This document shows positions 25,013 through 38,395 of a stretch of 64,000 nucleotides of DNA, one piece after another. Source of the stretch: Orientallactaga sibirica (lineage: Eukaryota; Chordata; Mammalia; Rodentia; Dipodidae); assembly GCA_036365145.1 (NCBI GenBank), contig JAEOAD010001943.1:372001-436000 (forward strand), in the 5' to 3' direction. The notes beneath the pieces are model-generated. The model ran no database searches and was not told the DNA's origin. It saw nothing but the letters and a program-made list of their open reading frames with translations. Numbering within the stretch: position 1 is the first letter of the stretch; every line of letters begins with the position of its first letter. The position numbers and the translations under genes are program-made.

Positions 25013-26094
25013 GGTTGAGTGCAGCAAGTTCAAACTTTCCTTGTTAATGTAATCTGAAAAGATGGCAAAGTTAGCAGATTCACCTCATTTGTAAAGTAGT
25101 TTGTTGACAAAATTACCATCTTCATTGCCGAACACTGTACTGTGTGAAAAAAGCTCATTCGGTTCTAGGAATCACTTGCTTTCCTACAAAGAAGGTTGAG
25201 TGCAGCAATTTCAAACTTTCCTTGTTAAGGTAATCTAAAAAGATGCACAACGTAGTAGAATGGCCTCATTTCTAAAGTAGTTTCTTTAGAAAAGAAACAT
25301 CTTCAGTACCGAACATTGTACTGTGCGAAATGTTAATTCACTTCTAGGAATCAGTTTAATTTCTACGAAGACGGTTGATTGCAGCAAGTTCAAAAATTCC
25401 TTGTTAATGTAATCTAAAGAGATGGCCAAGTTAGTAGATTTGCCTCATTTGTAAAGTACTTCGTTGAGAATACAAACATCTTAATTGCTGAACATTGTAC
25501 TGTGTGAAATAAGCTCATTCGGTTTTAGGAATCAGTTGCTTTCCTAAAATGAAGGTTGAGTGCAGCAAGTTCAAACTTTCCTTGTTAATGTAATCTGAAA
25601 AGATGCACAATTTAGTAGATTGGACTCATTTAAAGTAGTTTGTTTAGAAAACAAACATCTTCATTACCAAACACTGTACTATGTGAAATGAGCTAGTTCG
25701 GTTCTAGGAATCACTTGCTTTCCTACGAAGAAGGTTGAGTGTAGCAAGTTCACACTTTCCTAGTTTGTGTAAGCTAACATAATGTACAAGTTAGTGGATT
25801 CGCGTCGTTTCTGAAGTGGATTATTTAGAAAACAAACATCTTCAGTACTGAACACTGTACTGTGTGAAATAAGTTAATTCGCTTCTAGGAATCAGTTTTC
25901 TTTCTACGAAGATGGTTGAGTGCAGCAAGTTCAAACTTTCCTTGTTAATGTAATCTGAAAAGATGGCAAAGTTAGGAGATTCACCTCATTTGTAAAGTAA
26001 TTTGTTGACAAAGTTAACATCTTCATTGCCGAACATTTTACTCTGTGAAATAAGCTCATTCGGTTCTAGGAATCAATTGCTTTCCTACAAAGTA
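25013..26094. repeat. 1082-bp higher-order unit, copy 1 of a tandem pair
   Basis: Six monomers are followed immediately by a near-identical second copy. Rare markers shared by both include GGCAAAGTTAG, GTTGACAAAATTACCATC, GTAGTAGAATGGCC, TTGATTGCAGC with AAAAATTCC, TCATTTAAAGTAG, AAGCTAACATAATG and CTGAAGTGGATTATTTAG. By eye the two copies differ at about half a dozen sites over 1082 bp, far fewer than unrelated neighbours do. Confidence 0.9.
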
Positions 26095-27176
26095 GGTTGA
26101 GTGCAGCAAGTTCAAACTTTCCTTGTTAATGTAATCTGAAAAGATGGCAAAGTTAGCAGATTCACCTCATTTGTAAAGTAGTTTGTTGACAAAATTACCA
26201 TCTTCATTGCCGAACACTGTACTGTGTGAAAAAAGCTCATTCGGTTCTAGGAATCACTTGCTTTCGTACAAAGAAGGTTGAGTGCAGCAAGTTCAAACTT
26301 TCCTTGTTAAGGTAATCTAAAAAGATGCACAACGTAGTAGAATGGCCTCATTTCTAAAGTAGTTTCTTTAGAAAGAAACATCTTCAGTACCGAACATTGT
26401 ACTGTGCGAAATGTTAATTCACTTCTAGGAATCAGTTTAATTTCTCTGAAGACGGTTGATTGCAGCAAGTTCAAAAATTCCTTGTTAATGTAATCTAAAG
26501 AGATGGCCAAGTTAGTAGATTTGCCTCATTTGTAAAGTACTTCGTTGAGAATACAAACATCTTAATTGCTGAACATTGTACTGTGTGAAATAAGCTCATT
26601 CGGTTTTAGGAATCAGTTGCTTTCCTAAAATGAAGGTTGAGTGCAGCAAGTTCAAACTTTCCTTGTTAATGTAATCTGAAAAGATGCACAATTTAGTAGA
26701 TTGGACTCATTTAAAGTAGTTTGTTTAGAAAACAAACATCTTCATTACCAAACACTGTACTATGTGAAATGAGCTAGTTCGGTTCTAGGAATCACTTGCT
26801 TTCCCTACGAAGAAGGTTGAGTGTAGCAAGTTCACACTTTCCTAGTTTGTGTAAGCTAACATAATGTACAAGTTAGTGGATTCGCGTCGTTTCTGAAGTG
26901 GATTATTTAGAAAACAAACATCTTCAGTACTGAACACTGTACTGTGTGAAATAAGTTAATTCGCTTCTAGGAATCAGTTTTCTTTCTACGAAGATGGTTG
27001 AGTGCAGCAAGTTCAAACTTTCCTTGTTAATGTAATCTGAAAAGATGGCAAAGTTAGCAGATTCACCTCATTTGTAAAGTAGTTTGTTGACAAAGTTAAC
27101 ATCTTCATTGCCGAACATTTTACTCTGTGAAATAAGCTCATTCGGTTCTAGGAATCAATTGCTTTCCTACAAAGTA
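26095..27176. repeat. 1082-bp higher-order unit, copy 2 of a tandem pair
   Basis: This is the second copy of the six-monomer unit, at constant offset 1082 apart from one single-base deletion (GAAAGAAAC near 26370) and one insertion (TTCCCTACG near 26806) that cancel. A third, older partial copy continues from about 27228, where the GTGCGAAATGTTAATTCAC and TTGATTGCAGC features recur about 903 bp after their copy-2 positions with more substitutions. This points to repeated unequal exchange at the same site. Confidence 0.9.
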
Positions 27177-30100
27177 GGTTGAGTGCAGCAAGTTCAAACT
27201 TTCCTTGTTAATGTAATCTGAAAAGATGCACAACTTAGTAGATTGGCCTCATTTCTAAAGTAGTTTCTTTAGAAAAGAAACATCTTCAGTACTGAACATT
27301 ATACTGTGCGAAATGTTAATTCACTTCTGGGAATCAGTTCACTTTCTACGAAGACGGTTGATTGCAGCAAGTTCAAAAATTCCTTGTTAATGTAATCTAA
27401 AGAGATGGCCAAGTTAGTAGATTCGCCTCATTTGTAAAGTACTTTGTTGAGAAAACAAATATCTTAATTGCCGAACATTGTACTGTGTGAAATAAGCTCA
27501 TTCGGTTCTAGGAATCAGTTGCTTTCCTACAAAGAAGGTTGAGTGCAGCAAGTTCAAACATTCCTTGTTAATGTAATCTGAAAAGATGCACAACTTAGTA
27601 GATTGGACTCATTTCTAAAGTAGTTTTTTTAGAAAACAAACATCTTCATTACCGAACACGGTACTATTTAAAATGATCGAGTTCGATTCTAGGAATTACT
27701 TGCTTTCTTACCAAGGAAGTTGAGTGCACCAAGTTCAAACATTCCTAGTTTGTGTAATCTTACAAGATGTACAAGTTAGTGGAGTCGCGTCATTTCTAAA
27801 GTGGTTTCCTTAGAAAACAAACATCTTCAGTACCGAACACTGTACTGTGTGAAATAAGTTAATTCGGTTCTAGGAATCAGTTTCCTTTCTACGAAGATGG
27901 TTGAGTGCAGCAAGTTCCATGTTTCCTTGTTAATGTAATCTAAAAAGATGGCCAAGTTAGCAGATTCACCTCATTTGTAAAGTACTTTGTTGAGAAAACT
28001 AACATCTTCATTGACGAACATTGTACTGTGTGAAATAAGCTCATTCAGTTCTAGGAATCACTTGCTTTCCTACAAAGAAGGTTGAGTGCAGCAAGTTCAA
28101 ACTTTCCTTGTTAATGTAATCTGTAAAGATGCAAAACTTAGTAGACTGGCCTCATTTGTAATGTACTTTGTTTAGAAAACAAACATCTTCATTACCGAAC
28201 ACTGTACTATGTGAAATGAGCTAGTTCGTTTCTAGGAATCACGTGCTTTCCTACGAAGAAGGTTGAGTGCAGGAAGTTGAAACTTTCCTAGTTTGTGTAA
28301 TCTAACAATATGTACGTTAGTGGATTCGCGTCATTTCTAAATTCGTTTCTTTAGAAAACAAACATCTTCATTTCCGAACACTGTACTGTGTGAAATAAGT
28401 TGATTTGGTTCTAGGAATCAGTTTCCTTCCTATGAAGATGGTTGAGTTTAGCAAGTTCAAACTTTCCTTGTTAATGTAATCTAAAAAAATGTCCAAGTTA
28501 GTAGAGTCGCCTAATTTCTAAAATAGTTTCTTTAGAAAACAAACCTTCATTGCCAAACATTGTACTGTCTGAAATGAGCTAATTTGGTTCTAGGAATGAG
28601 TTTACTTTCTACGAAGATGGTTGAGTTTAGCAACGTCAAACTTTCCTTGTTAATGTAATCGAAAAAGATGTCCAAGTTAGTAGATTTGCCTCATTGGTAA
28701 AGTAGTTTGTTGAGAAAACAAACATCTTCATTGTCGAACATTGTACTGTGTGAAAAAAGCTAATGTGGTTCTAGAATTCAGTTGCTTTCCTACAAAGACG
28801 GTTGAGTGCAGCAAGTTCAAACTTTCCTTGTTAATGTAATCTAAAAAGTTGCACAACATAGTAGATTGGCCTCATTTCTAAAGTAGTTTCTTTAGAAAAC
28901 AAACATCTTCATTAGCGAACACTGTACTATGTGAAATGAGCTAGTTCGGTTCTAGGAATCACTTGCTTTCCTACAAAGAAGGTTGAGTGCAGCACGTTCA
29001 AATTTTCCTAGTTTGTGCAATCTAACAAGATGTACAAGTTAGTGGATTCGAGTCATTTCTAAAGTGGTTCCTTTAGAAAACAAACATCTTCCGTACTGAA
29101 CACTGTACTGTGTGAAATAAGTTAATTCGGTCCTACGAATCAGTTCCTTTCCACCAAGATGGTTGAGTGTAGCAAGTTCAAACTTTCCTTGTTAAGGTAA
29201 TCTAAAAAGATGCACAACGTAGTAGATTGGCCTCATTTCTAAAGTAGTTTCTTTAGAAAAGAAAGATCTTCAGTACCGAACACTGTACTGTGCGAAATGT
29301 TAATTTGCTTCCAGGAATCAGTTTAATTTCTACGAAGACGGTTGAGTGCAGCAAGTTCAAACTTTCCTTGTTAATGTAATCTAAAAAGGTGGCGAAGTTA
29401 GTAGATTCGCCTCACTTGTAAAGTACTTTGTTGAGAAAACAAACATCTTCATTGCCAAACATTGTAATGTGTGAAATAAGCTCATTGGTTTCTATGAATC
29501 AGTTGCTTTCCTACAAAGAAGGTTGAGTGCAGGAAGTTCAAACTTTCCTTGTTAATGTAACCTAAAAAGATGCACAACTTAGTAGATTGGCCTCATTTCT
29601 AAAGTAGTTTCTTTAGAAAAGAAACATCTTCAGTACCGAACACTGTACTATGTGAAATGAGCTAGTTCGGTTCTAGGAATCACTTGCTTTCCTACGAAAA
29701 TGTTGAGTGCAGCAAGTTCAAACATTCCTTGTTAATGTAATCTAAAAAGATGGCCAAGTTAGGAGATTCGCCTCATTTGTAACATACTTTGTTGAGAAAA
29801 CAAGCATCTTCATTGCCGAACATTGTACTGTGTGAAATAAGCTCATTCGGTTCTAGCAATCACTTGCTTTCCTACGAAGAAGGTTGAGTGCTGAAAGTCA
29901 AACTTTCCTTGTTAGTGTAATCTGAACAGATGCACAACTTAGTAGATTGGCCTCATTTCTAAAGGAGTTTCTTTAGCAAAGAAACATCTTCAGTCCCGAA
30001 CAATGTACTGTGTGAAATAAGTTAATTCGCATCTAGGAATCAGTTTCCTTTCTACGAAGTTAGTGGATTCGCCTCATTTCTAAAGCAGTTTCTTTAGAAA

Positions 30101-31839
30101 AGAAACATCTTCAGTTCCGAACACTGCACTGTGTAATAAGTTAATTCGGTTCTAGGAATCAGTTTAATTTCTACGAAGATGGTTGAGAACAGCAAGTTCA
30201 AACTTTCCTTGTTAATGTAATCTAAAAAGATGGCCAAGTTAGTAGATTCTGCTCATTTGTAAAGTAGTTTGTTGAGAAAACAAACATCTTCATTGCCAAA
30301 CATTGTACTGTGTGAAAAAAGCTCATTCGTTTTAGGAATCAGTTGCTTTCCTACAAAGAAGGTTGAGTGCAGCAAGTTCAAACTTTCCTTGTTAATGTAA
30401 TCTAAAAAGATGCACAACTTTGCAGATTGGCCTCATTTCGAAAGTTGTTTCTTTAGAAAAGAAACATCTTCAGTACCAAACAATGTACTGTGTGAAATAA
30501 GTTAATTCGCTTCTAGGAATCAGTTTAATTTCTATGAGGAAGGTTGAGTGCAGCAAGTTCAAACTTTCCTAGTTTGTGTAATCTAACAAGATGTACATGT
30601 TAGTGAATTTGCCTCATTTCTAAAGGAGTTTCTTTAGAAAACAAACATCTTCAGTACCGAATACTGTGCTGCGTGAAATAAGATAATTCGTTTCTAGTAA
30701 TCAGTTTCCTTTCTACGAAGATGGTTGAGTTTAGCAAGTTCAAACTTTCCTTGTTAATGTAATCTAAAAAGATGTCCAAGTTAGTAGATCCGCCTCATTT
30801 CTAAAGTAGTGTCTTTAGAAAACAAACCTTCATTGCCAAACATTGTACTGTGTGAAATGAGCTAATTCGGTTCTAGGAATCAGTTTACTTTCTACGAAGA
30901 TGGTTCAGTTGAGCAAGTTCAAACTTTCCTTGTTAATGTAATCTAAAAAGATGTCCCAGTTATTAGATTTGCCTCATTTTTAAGTAGTTTGTTTAGAAAA
31001 CAAACATCTTCATTACTGAACACTATACTATATGAAATGAGCTATTTCGGTTCTACAAATCACTTGCTTTCCTACGAAGACGTTTGAGTGCAGCAAGTTC
31101 AAACTTTCCTAGTTTGTGTAATCTAACCAGATATACAAGTTAGTGGATTTGCGTCATTTCTAAAGTAGTTCCTTTAAAAAACAAACATCTTCAATACTGA
31201 GCACTGTACTGCTTGAAATGTTAATTCGGTTCTAGGAATCAGTTTCCTTTCCACGAAGATGGTTGAGTGCAGCAAGTTCAAACTTTCCTTGTTAATGTAA
31301 TCTGAAAAGATGGCCAAGTTAGCAGATTCACCTCATTTGTAAAGTAGTTTGTAGAGAATATTAACGTCTTCATTGCCGAACATTGTACTGTGTGAAATAA
31401 GCTCGTTCTGTTCTCCGAATCACTTGCTTTCCTAAAAGGAAGGTTGAGTGCAGCAAGTTCAAACTTTCCTTCTTAATGTAATCTGAAAAGATGCACAACT
31501 TAGTAGATTGGCCTCATTTCTAAAGTAGTTTCTTTAGAAAAGAAACATCTTCAGTACCGAACACTGTACTGTGTGAAATGTTAATTCGCTTCTAGGAATC
31601 AGTTTAATTTCTACGAAGATGGTTGAGTGAAGCAAGTTCAAACTTTTCTTGTTAATGTAATCTAAAAAGATGGCCAAGTTAGGAGATTCGCCTCATTTGT
31701 AAAGTACTTTGTTGAGAAAACAAACATCTTCATTGCCATACATTGTACTGTGTGAAATAAGCTCATTCGGTTCTAGGCATCACTTGCTTTCCTACAAAGA
31801 AGGTTGAGTGCAGGAAGTTCAATTTTCCTTGTTAATGTA
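27177..31839. repeat. Diverged satellite, mixed classes
   Basis: About 26 monomers of the old classes with irregular class spacing. Parts of 29.4-30.6 kb have recognisable partners at 40.7-41.9 kb (for example GTTAGTGTAAT with CCCGAACA, and GCACAACTTTGCAG at 30412 and 41759). One monomer near 30059 is internally deleted. No gene, no interspersed element and no inversion were seen. Confidence 0.9.
30040..30080. repeat. Internally deleted monomer
   Basis: TTTCTACGAAG runs straight into TTAGTGGATTCG at about 30059/30060. About 63 bp of the middle of the monomer is missing, from GGTTGAGTGCAG through the GATG..CAAG segment. Alignment to the partner stretch at 41.2-41.9 kb shifts from an offset of about 11466 to about 11347 across this point, which fits one extra monomer less the deletion. 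Confidence 0.85.
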
Positions 31840-33465
31840 ATCTAAAAAGATGCACAACTTAGTAGATTGGCCTCATTTCCAATGTAGTTTGTTTAGAAAA
31901 CAAACATCTTCATTAGCGAACACTGTACTATGTGAAATGAGCTAGTTCGGTTCTAGGAAACACTTGCTTTCCTACGAAGAAGGTTGAGTGCAGCAAGTTC
32001 AAACTTTCCTAGTTTGTGTAATCTAACAAGATGTACGAGTTAGTGGATTCGCGTCATTTCTAAAGTAGTTTCTTTAGAAAACAAACATCTTCAGTACCGA
32101 ACACTGAACTGCGTGAAATAAGATAATTCGGTTCTGGGAATCAGTTTTCTTTCTACAAAGATGGTTGAGTTTAGCAAGTTCAAAATTTCCTTGTTAATGT
32201 AATCTAAAAAATGTCCAATTTAGCAGACTCGGCTCATTTCTAAAGTAGTGTCTTTAGAAAACAAACCTTCATTGCCAAACATTGTACTGTGTGAAATGAG
32301 CTAATTCAGTTCTAGGAATCAGTTTATTTTCTACGAAGACTGTTGAGTTTAGCAAGTTCAAACTTTCCCTGTTAATGTAATCTAAAAAGATATCCAAGTT
32401 AGTAGATTTGCCTCATTTGTAAAGTAGTTTGTTGAGAAAACAAACATCTTCATTGCCGAACATTGTACTGTGTGATAAAAGCTAATTCGGATATAGAATT
32501 CAGTTGCTTTCCTACAAAGACGATTGAGTGCAGCAAATTCAAACATTCCTTGCTAATGTAATCTAAAAAGATGCACAACTGAATGGATTCGCCTCATTTC
32601 TAAAGTAATTTCTTTAGAAATGAAACATCTTCTGTACCGAACACTGTACTGTGTGAAATGACTTAATTCGCTTCTAGGAATCAGTTTAATTTCTACGAAG
32701 ATGGTTCAGTGCAGCAAGTTCAAACTTTCCTTGTTAATGCAATCTAAAAAGATGGCCAAGTTAGTAGATTCATCTCCTTCGTAAAGTAGTTTGTTGAGAA
32801 AACAAACATCTTCATTGCCGAACATTGTACTGTGTGAAAAAAGGTAATTCGTATCTAGATTTCAGTTCCTTTCCTACAAAGACGGTTGAGTGCAGGAAGT
32901 TCAAACATTCCTTGTCAATGTATTCTAAAAAGTTGCACAACTTAGTGGATTCGCCTCATTTCTAAAGTAATTTCTTTAGAAAAGAAACATCTTCAGTACC
33001 GAACACTGTATGGTGTGAAATAAGTTAATTCGGTTCTAGGAATCAGTTTAATTTCTACGAAGATGGTTGAGGGCAGCAAGTTCAAACTTTCCTTGTTAAT
33101 GTAATCTACAAAGATGTCCAAGTTAGTCGATTTGACTCATTTCTAAAGTTGTTTCTTTAGAAAACAAACCTTCATTGCCAAACATTGTACTGTGTGAAAT
33201 GAGCTAATTCGGTTCTAGGAATGAGTTTACTTTCTACGAAGATGGTTGAGTTTAGCAACGTCAAACTTTCCTTGTTAATGTAATCTAAAAAGATTTCCAA
33301 GTTAGTAGATTTGCCTCACTGGTAAAGTAGTTTGTTGAGAAAATTAACATCTTCAGTGCCAAACATTGTATTGTGTGAAAAAAGCTCATTCGGTTCTAGA
33401 ATTCAGTTGCTTTCCTACAAAGACAGTTGAGTGCAGCAAGTTCAAACTTTCCTTGTTAATTTAAT
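31840..33465. repeat. Duplicated block B, paralogue of 42.65-44.28 kb
   Basis: Nine monomers match about 42654-44279 at an offset of about 10814 bp, close to 60 monomers. Shared rare variants include AACTGCGTGAAATAAG with GGTTCTGGGAATC, GTGATAAAAGC with CGGATATAGAATTC, AAAGACGATTGAG, and TTTAGCAACGTCAAAC. The match breaks near 33465, where this copy continues with CTCATATCTAAGTAG, a feature otherwise found near 49370. Confidence 0.8.
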
Positions 33466-33825
33466 CTGAAATGATGCACAACTTAGTAGATTGGCCTCAT
33501 ATCTAAGTAGTTTCTTTAGAAAAGAAACTTCTTCAGTACCCAACACTGTACTGTGTGAAATAAGTTCATTCGCTTCTAGGAATCAGTTTAATTTCTACGA
33601 AGATGGTTGAGTGCAGCAAGTTGAATCTTTCCTTGTTAATGTAATCTCAAAAGATGGCCAAGTTAGAAGATTCGCCTCACTTGTAAAGTAGTTTGTTGAA
33701 AAAACAAACATTTTCATAGCCGAACATTGTCCTGTGTGAAAAAAGCTAATTTGGTTCTAGAATTCAGTTGCTTTCCCAGAAAGACGGTTGAGTGCAGAAC
33801 CTTCAAACTTTCCTAGTTTGTGTAA

Positions 33826-33899
33826 TCTAACAAGATGTAAAAGTTAGTGGATTCTCCTCATTTCTAACAAGATGTACAAGTTAGTGGATTCGTGTCGTT
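33826..33899. repeat. 37-bp partial duplication within a monomer
   Basis: TCTAACAAGATGTA occurs at 33826 and again at 33863, each followed by AAGTTAGTGGATTC or CAAGTTAGTGGATTC. The second copy begins inside CATTTCTAA. TCTAA is therefore shared by the place left (CATTTCTAAAG) and the place re-entered (AATCTAACAAG), consistent with a template switch at 5-bp microhomology. Confidence 0.85.
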
Positions 33900-34199
33900 T
33901 TTAATGTGGTTTCTTTAGAAAACAAACATCTTCAGTTCTGAACACAGTAGTGTGTGAAATAACTTAATTCGGTTCTAGGAATCAGTTTCCTTTCCACGAA
34001 GATGGTAGAGTGCAGCAAGTTCAAACTTTCCTTGTTAATGTAATCTAAAAAGATGGCCAAGTTAGCAGAATCTCGTCATTTGTAATGTAGTTTGATGAGA
34101 AAATTAACATCTTCATTGCCGAACATTGTACTCTGTGAAATAAGCTCATTCGCTTCTAGGAATCACTTGCTTTCCTACAAAGAAGTTTGAGTGCAGCAA

Positions 34200-34990
34200 G
34201 TTCAAACTTTCCTTGTTAATGTAATCTGAAAAGATGCACAACTTAGTAGATTGGCCTCATTTCTAAAGTAGTTTGTTTAGAAAACAAACATCTTCATTAC
34301 CGAACACTGTACTATGTGAAATGAGCTAGTTCGGATCTAGGAATCACTTGCTTTCTTACGAAGAAGGTTGAGCGCAGCAAGTTCAAACTTTCCTAGTTTG
34401 TGTAATCTAACAAGATGTACAAGTTAGTGGATTCGCTTCGTTTCTAAAGTGCTTCCTTTAGAAAACAAACATCTTCAGTTCTGAACACTGTACTGTGTGA
34501 AATAAGTTAATTCGGTTCTAGGAATCAGTTTCCTTTCCACGAAGATGTTTGATTGCAGCATGTTCAAACTTTCCTTGTTAATGTAATCTCAAAAGATAGC
34601 CAAGTTAGCAGATTTACCTCATTTGTAAAGTAGTTTGTTGAGAAAATTAACATCTTTATTGCCGAACATTGTACTGTGTGAAATAAGCTCATTCGGTTCT
34701 AGGAAACACTTGCTTTCCTACAAAGAAGGTTGAGTGCAGCAAGTTCAAACTTTCCTTGTTAATGTAATCTGAAAAGACGCACAACTTAGTAGATTGGCCT
34801 CATATCTAAAGTAGTTTCTTTAGAAAAGAAACATCTTCAGTACCGAACACTGTACTGAATGAAATAAGTTAATTCGCTTCTAGGAATCAGTTTAATTTCG
34901 ACAAAGATGGTTGAGTGCAGCAAGTTCAAACTTTCCTTGTTAATGTAATCTCAAAAGATGGCCAATTTGGAAGATTCTCCTCATTTGTAA
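34200..34990. repeat. Satellite block paired with 52.56-53.03 kb
   Basis: GAAGATGTTTGATTGCAGC followed by AATCTCAAAAGAT and GCAGATTTACCTC occurs here (34541) and at 52901, offset 18360 bp. The preceding two monomers also match in class and in local variants. The partner is cut short by a deletion near 53030. The right-hand limit given here is approximate. Confidence 0.65.
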
Positions 34991-35261
34991 AGTAGTTTGT
35001 TGAGAAAACAAACATCTTCATTGCCGAATATTGTACTGTGTGAAGAAAGCTAATTCGGTTCTAGAATTCAGTTGCTTTCCTACAAAGACGGATGAGTGCA
35101 GCAAGTTCAAACTTTCTTTGTTAATGTAATCTAAAAAGATGCACAACTTCCTACATTGGCTTCATTTCTAAAGTAGTTTGTTCAGAAAAGACACATTTTC
35201 AGTACCGAACATTGTACTGTGTGAAATAAGTTAATTCGCTTCTAGGAATCAGCTTAATTTC

Positions 35262-35345
35262 TACGAAGAAGTACAAGTTAGTGGATTCTCTTCATTTCTA
35301 AAGTAGTTTCTTTAGAAAAGAAACATCTTCAGTTCCGAAAACTGC
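35262..35345. repeat. Monomers with two internal deletions
   Basis: CTACGAAGAAG joins directly to TACAAGTTAGTGG at about 35270, losing about 58 bp that normally lie between them. About 70 bp later CCGAAAACTGCGAAATG replaces the usual GAACACTGTACTGTGCGAAATG, a further loss of several bases. Together they throw the following monomers out of the regular 180-bp register. Confidence 0.85.
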
Positions 35346-38300
35346 GAAATGTTAGTTCGCTTCTAGCAATCAGTTTAATTTCTACGAAGGCGGTTGAGTC
35401 CAGCAAGTTCAAACTTTCCTTGTTAATGTAATCTAAAAAGATGGCCAAGTTAGTAGATTCGCCTCATTTGTAAAGTACTTTGTTGAGAAATCAAACATCT
35501 TCATTGCCGAACATTGTATGTGTGAAATAAGCTCATTCGGTTCTAGGAATCAGTTGCTTTCCTACAAAGCAGGTTGAGTGCAGCAAGTTCAAACGTTCCT
35601 TGTTAATGTAATCTGAAAAGATGCACAACTTAGTAGATTGGACTCATTTCTAAAGTAGTCTGTTTAGAAAACAAACATCTTCATTACAGAACACGGTACT
35701 ATGTAAAATGATCTAGTTCGATTCTAGGAATCACTTACTTTCCTACGAAGAAGGTTGAGTGCAGCAAGTTCAAACTTTCCTAGTTTGTGTAATCTAACAA
35801 GATGTACAAGTTAGTGGATTCACGTCATTTCTAAAGTAGTTTATTTAGAAAACAAACACCTTCAGTACCGAACACTGTACTGCGTGAAATAAGATAATTC
35901 GGTTCTAGGAATCAGTTTCCTTTCTACGAAGATGGTTGAGTTTAGCAAGTTCAATCTTTCCTTGTTAATGTAATCTAAAAAGATGTCCAAGTTAGTAGAC
36001 TCGCCTCATTTCTAAAGTAGTTTCTTTAGAAAACAAACGTTCATTGCCAAACATTGAAGTCTGTGAAATAAGCTTATTCAGTTCTAGGAATCAGTTTACA
36101 TTCTACGGAGATGGTTGAGTTTAGCAAGTCGAAACTTTCCTTGTTAATGTAATCTGAAAAGATGTCCAAGTTAGTAGGTTTGCCTCATTGGTAAAGTAGT
36201 TTGTTGAGAAAACAAACAACTTCAATGCGGAACATTGTAGTGTGTGTAAAAAGCTATTTCAGTTCTAGAATTCAGTTGCTTTACTACAAAGAAGGATGAG
36301 TGCAGAAAGTTCAAACATTCCTTGTTAATGTAATCTAAAAAGATGCACAACTTAGTAGGTTGGCCTCATTTCTAAAGTAGTTTCTTTAGTAAAGAAACAT
36401 CTTCAGTACCGAACACTGTACTGTGTGAAATAAGTTAATTCGCTTCTAGGAATCAGTTTAATTTCTAAGACGAAGGTTGAGTGCAACAAGTTCAAACTTT
36501 CCTAGTTTGTGTACTCTAACAAGAAGTACAAGGTAGTGGATTCGCGTAATTTCTAAAGTGCTTCCTTTAGAAAACAAACATCTTCAGTACCGAACACTGT
36601 ACTGTCTGAAATAAGTTAATTCGCTTCTAGGAATCAGTTTAATTTCTACGAAGACGGTTGAGTGCAGCAAGTTCAAACTTTCCTTGTTAATGTAATCTAA
36701 AAATATGGCCAAGTTAGTAGATTCGTCTTATTTGTAAAGTAGTTTGTTGAGAATACAAACCTCTTCATTGCCGAACATTGTACTGTGTGAAATAAGCTCA
36801 TTCGGTTCTAGGAATCAGTTGCTTTCCTACAAAGAAGGTTGAGTGCAGCAAGTTCAACCTTTCCTTGTTAATGTAATCTGAAAAGATGCACAACTTAGGA
36901 GATTGGCCTCATTTCTAAATTAGTTTGTTTAGAAAACAAACACCTTCATCACCGAACACGGTACTATGTGAAATGAGCTAGTTGTGTTCTAGGAATCACT
37001 TGCTTTCCTACGAAGAAGGTTGAGTGCAGCAAGTTCAAACTTTCCTAGTTTGTGTAATCTAACAAGATGTACAAGTTAGTGGATTCGTGTCGTTTTTAAT
37101 GTGGTTTCTTTAGAAAACAAACATCTTCAGTTCTGAACACAGTAGTGTGTGAAATAAGTTAATTCGCTTCTAGGAATCAGTTTAATTTTTACGAAGACGG
37201 TTGAGTGCAGCAAGTTCAAACTTTCCATGTTAATGTAATCTACAAAAAAGGCCAAGATACTAGATTCGCCTCATTTATAAAGTAGTTTCTTCAGAAAACA
37301 AACATCTTCATTTCCGAACATTGTACTGTGTGAAATAAGCTCATTCAGTTCTAGGAATCAGTTGCTTTTCTACAAATAAGGTTGAGTGCAGCAAGTTCAA
37401 ACTTTCCTTGTTAATATAATCTAAAAAGATGGCCTAGAAAGGAGATTTGCCTCATTTGTAAAGTACTTTTTTGAGAAAACAAACATCTTCATTGCCGAAT
37501 ATTGTACTGTGTGAAATAAGCTCATTCGGTTCTAGGAATCACTTGCTTTCCTACAAAGAAGGTTGAGTGCAGCAAGTTCAAACTTTCCTTGTTAATGTAA
37601 TCTGAAAAGATGCAAAACTTAGTAGATTAGACTCATTTCTAAAGTAGTTTCTTTAGAAAAGAAACATCTTCATTACCGAACACTGTACTTTGTGAAATGA
37701 GCTAGTTCGGTTCTCGGAATCACTTGCTTTCCTACGAAGAAGTTTGAGGGCAGCAAGTTCAAACTTTCCTAGTTTGTGTAATCTAACAAGATGTACAAGT
37801 TAGTGGATTCATGTCATTTCTAAAGTGGTTCCTTTAGAAAACAAACATCTTCAGTACTGAACACTGTACTGTGTGAAATAAGTTAATTCGGTTCTAGGAA
37901 TCAGTTGCCTTTCCACGAAGATGGTTGAGTGCAGCAAGTTCAAACTTTCCTTTTAATGTAATCTAAAAAGATGGCCAAGGTAGCAGATTCACCTCATTTG
38001 TAAAGTAGTTTGTTGAGAAAATTAACATCTTCATTGCCAAACACTGTACTGTGTGAAATAAGCTCATTCGGTTGTAGGAATCTCTTGCTTTCCTACAAAG
38101 ACGGTTGAGTGCAGCAAATTCAATCTTTCCTTGTTAATGTAATCTAAAAACATGCACAACTTAGCAGATTGGCCTCATTTCTAAAGTAGTGTCTTTAGAA
38201 AACAAACCTTCATTGCCAAACATTGTGAAATGTGCTAATTCGGTTCTAGGAATCAGTTTACTTTCTACGAAGATGGTTGAGTTTAGCAAGTTCAAACTTT

Positions 38301-38395
38301 CCTTGTTAATATAATCTGAAAAGATGCACAACTTAGTACATTGGCCTCATTTCTAAAGTAGTTTGTTTAGAAAACAAACATCTTCATTAACGAAC

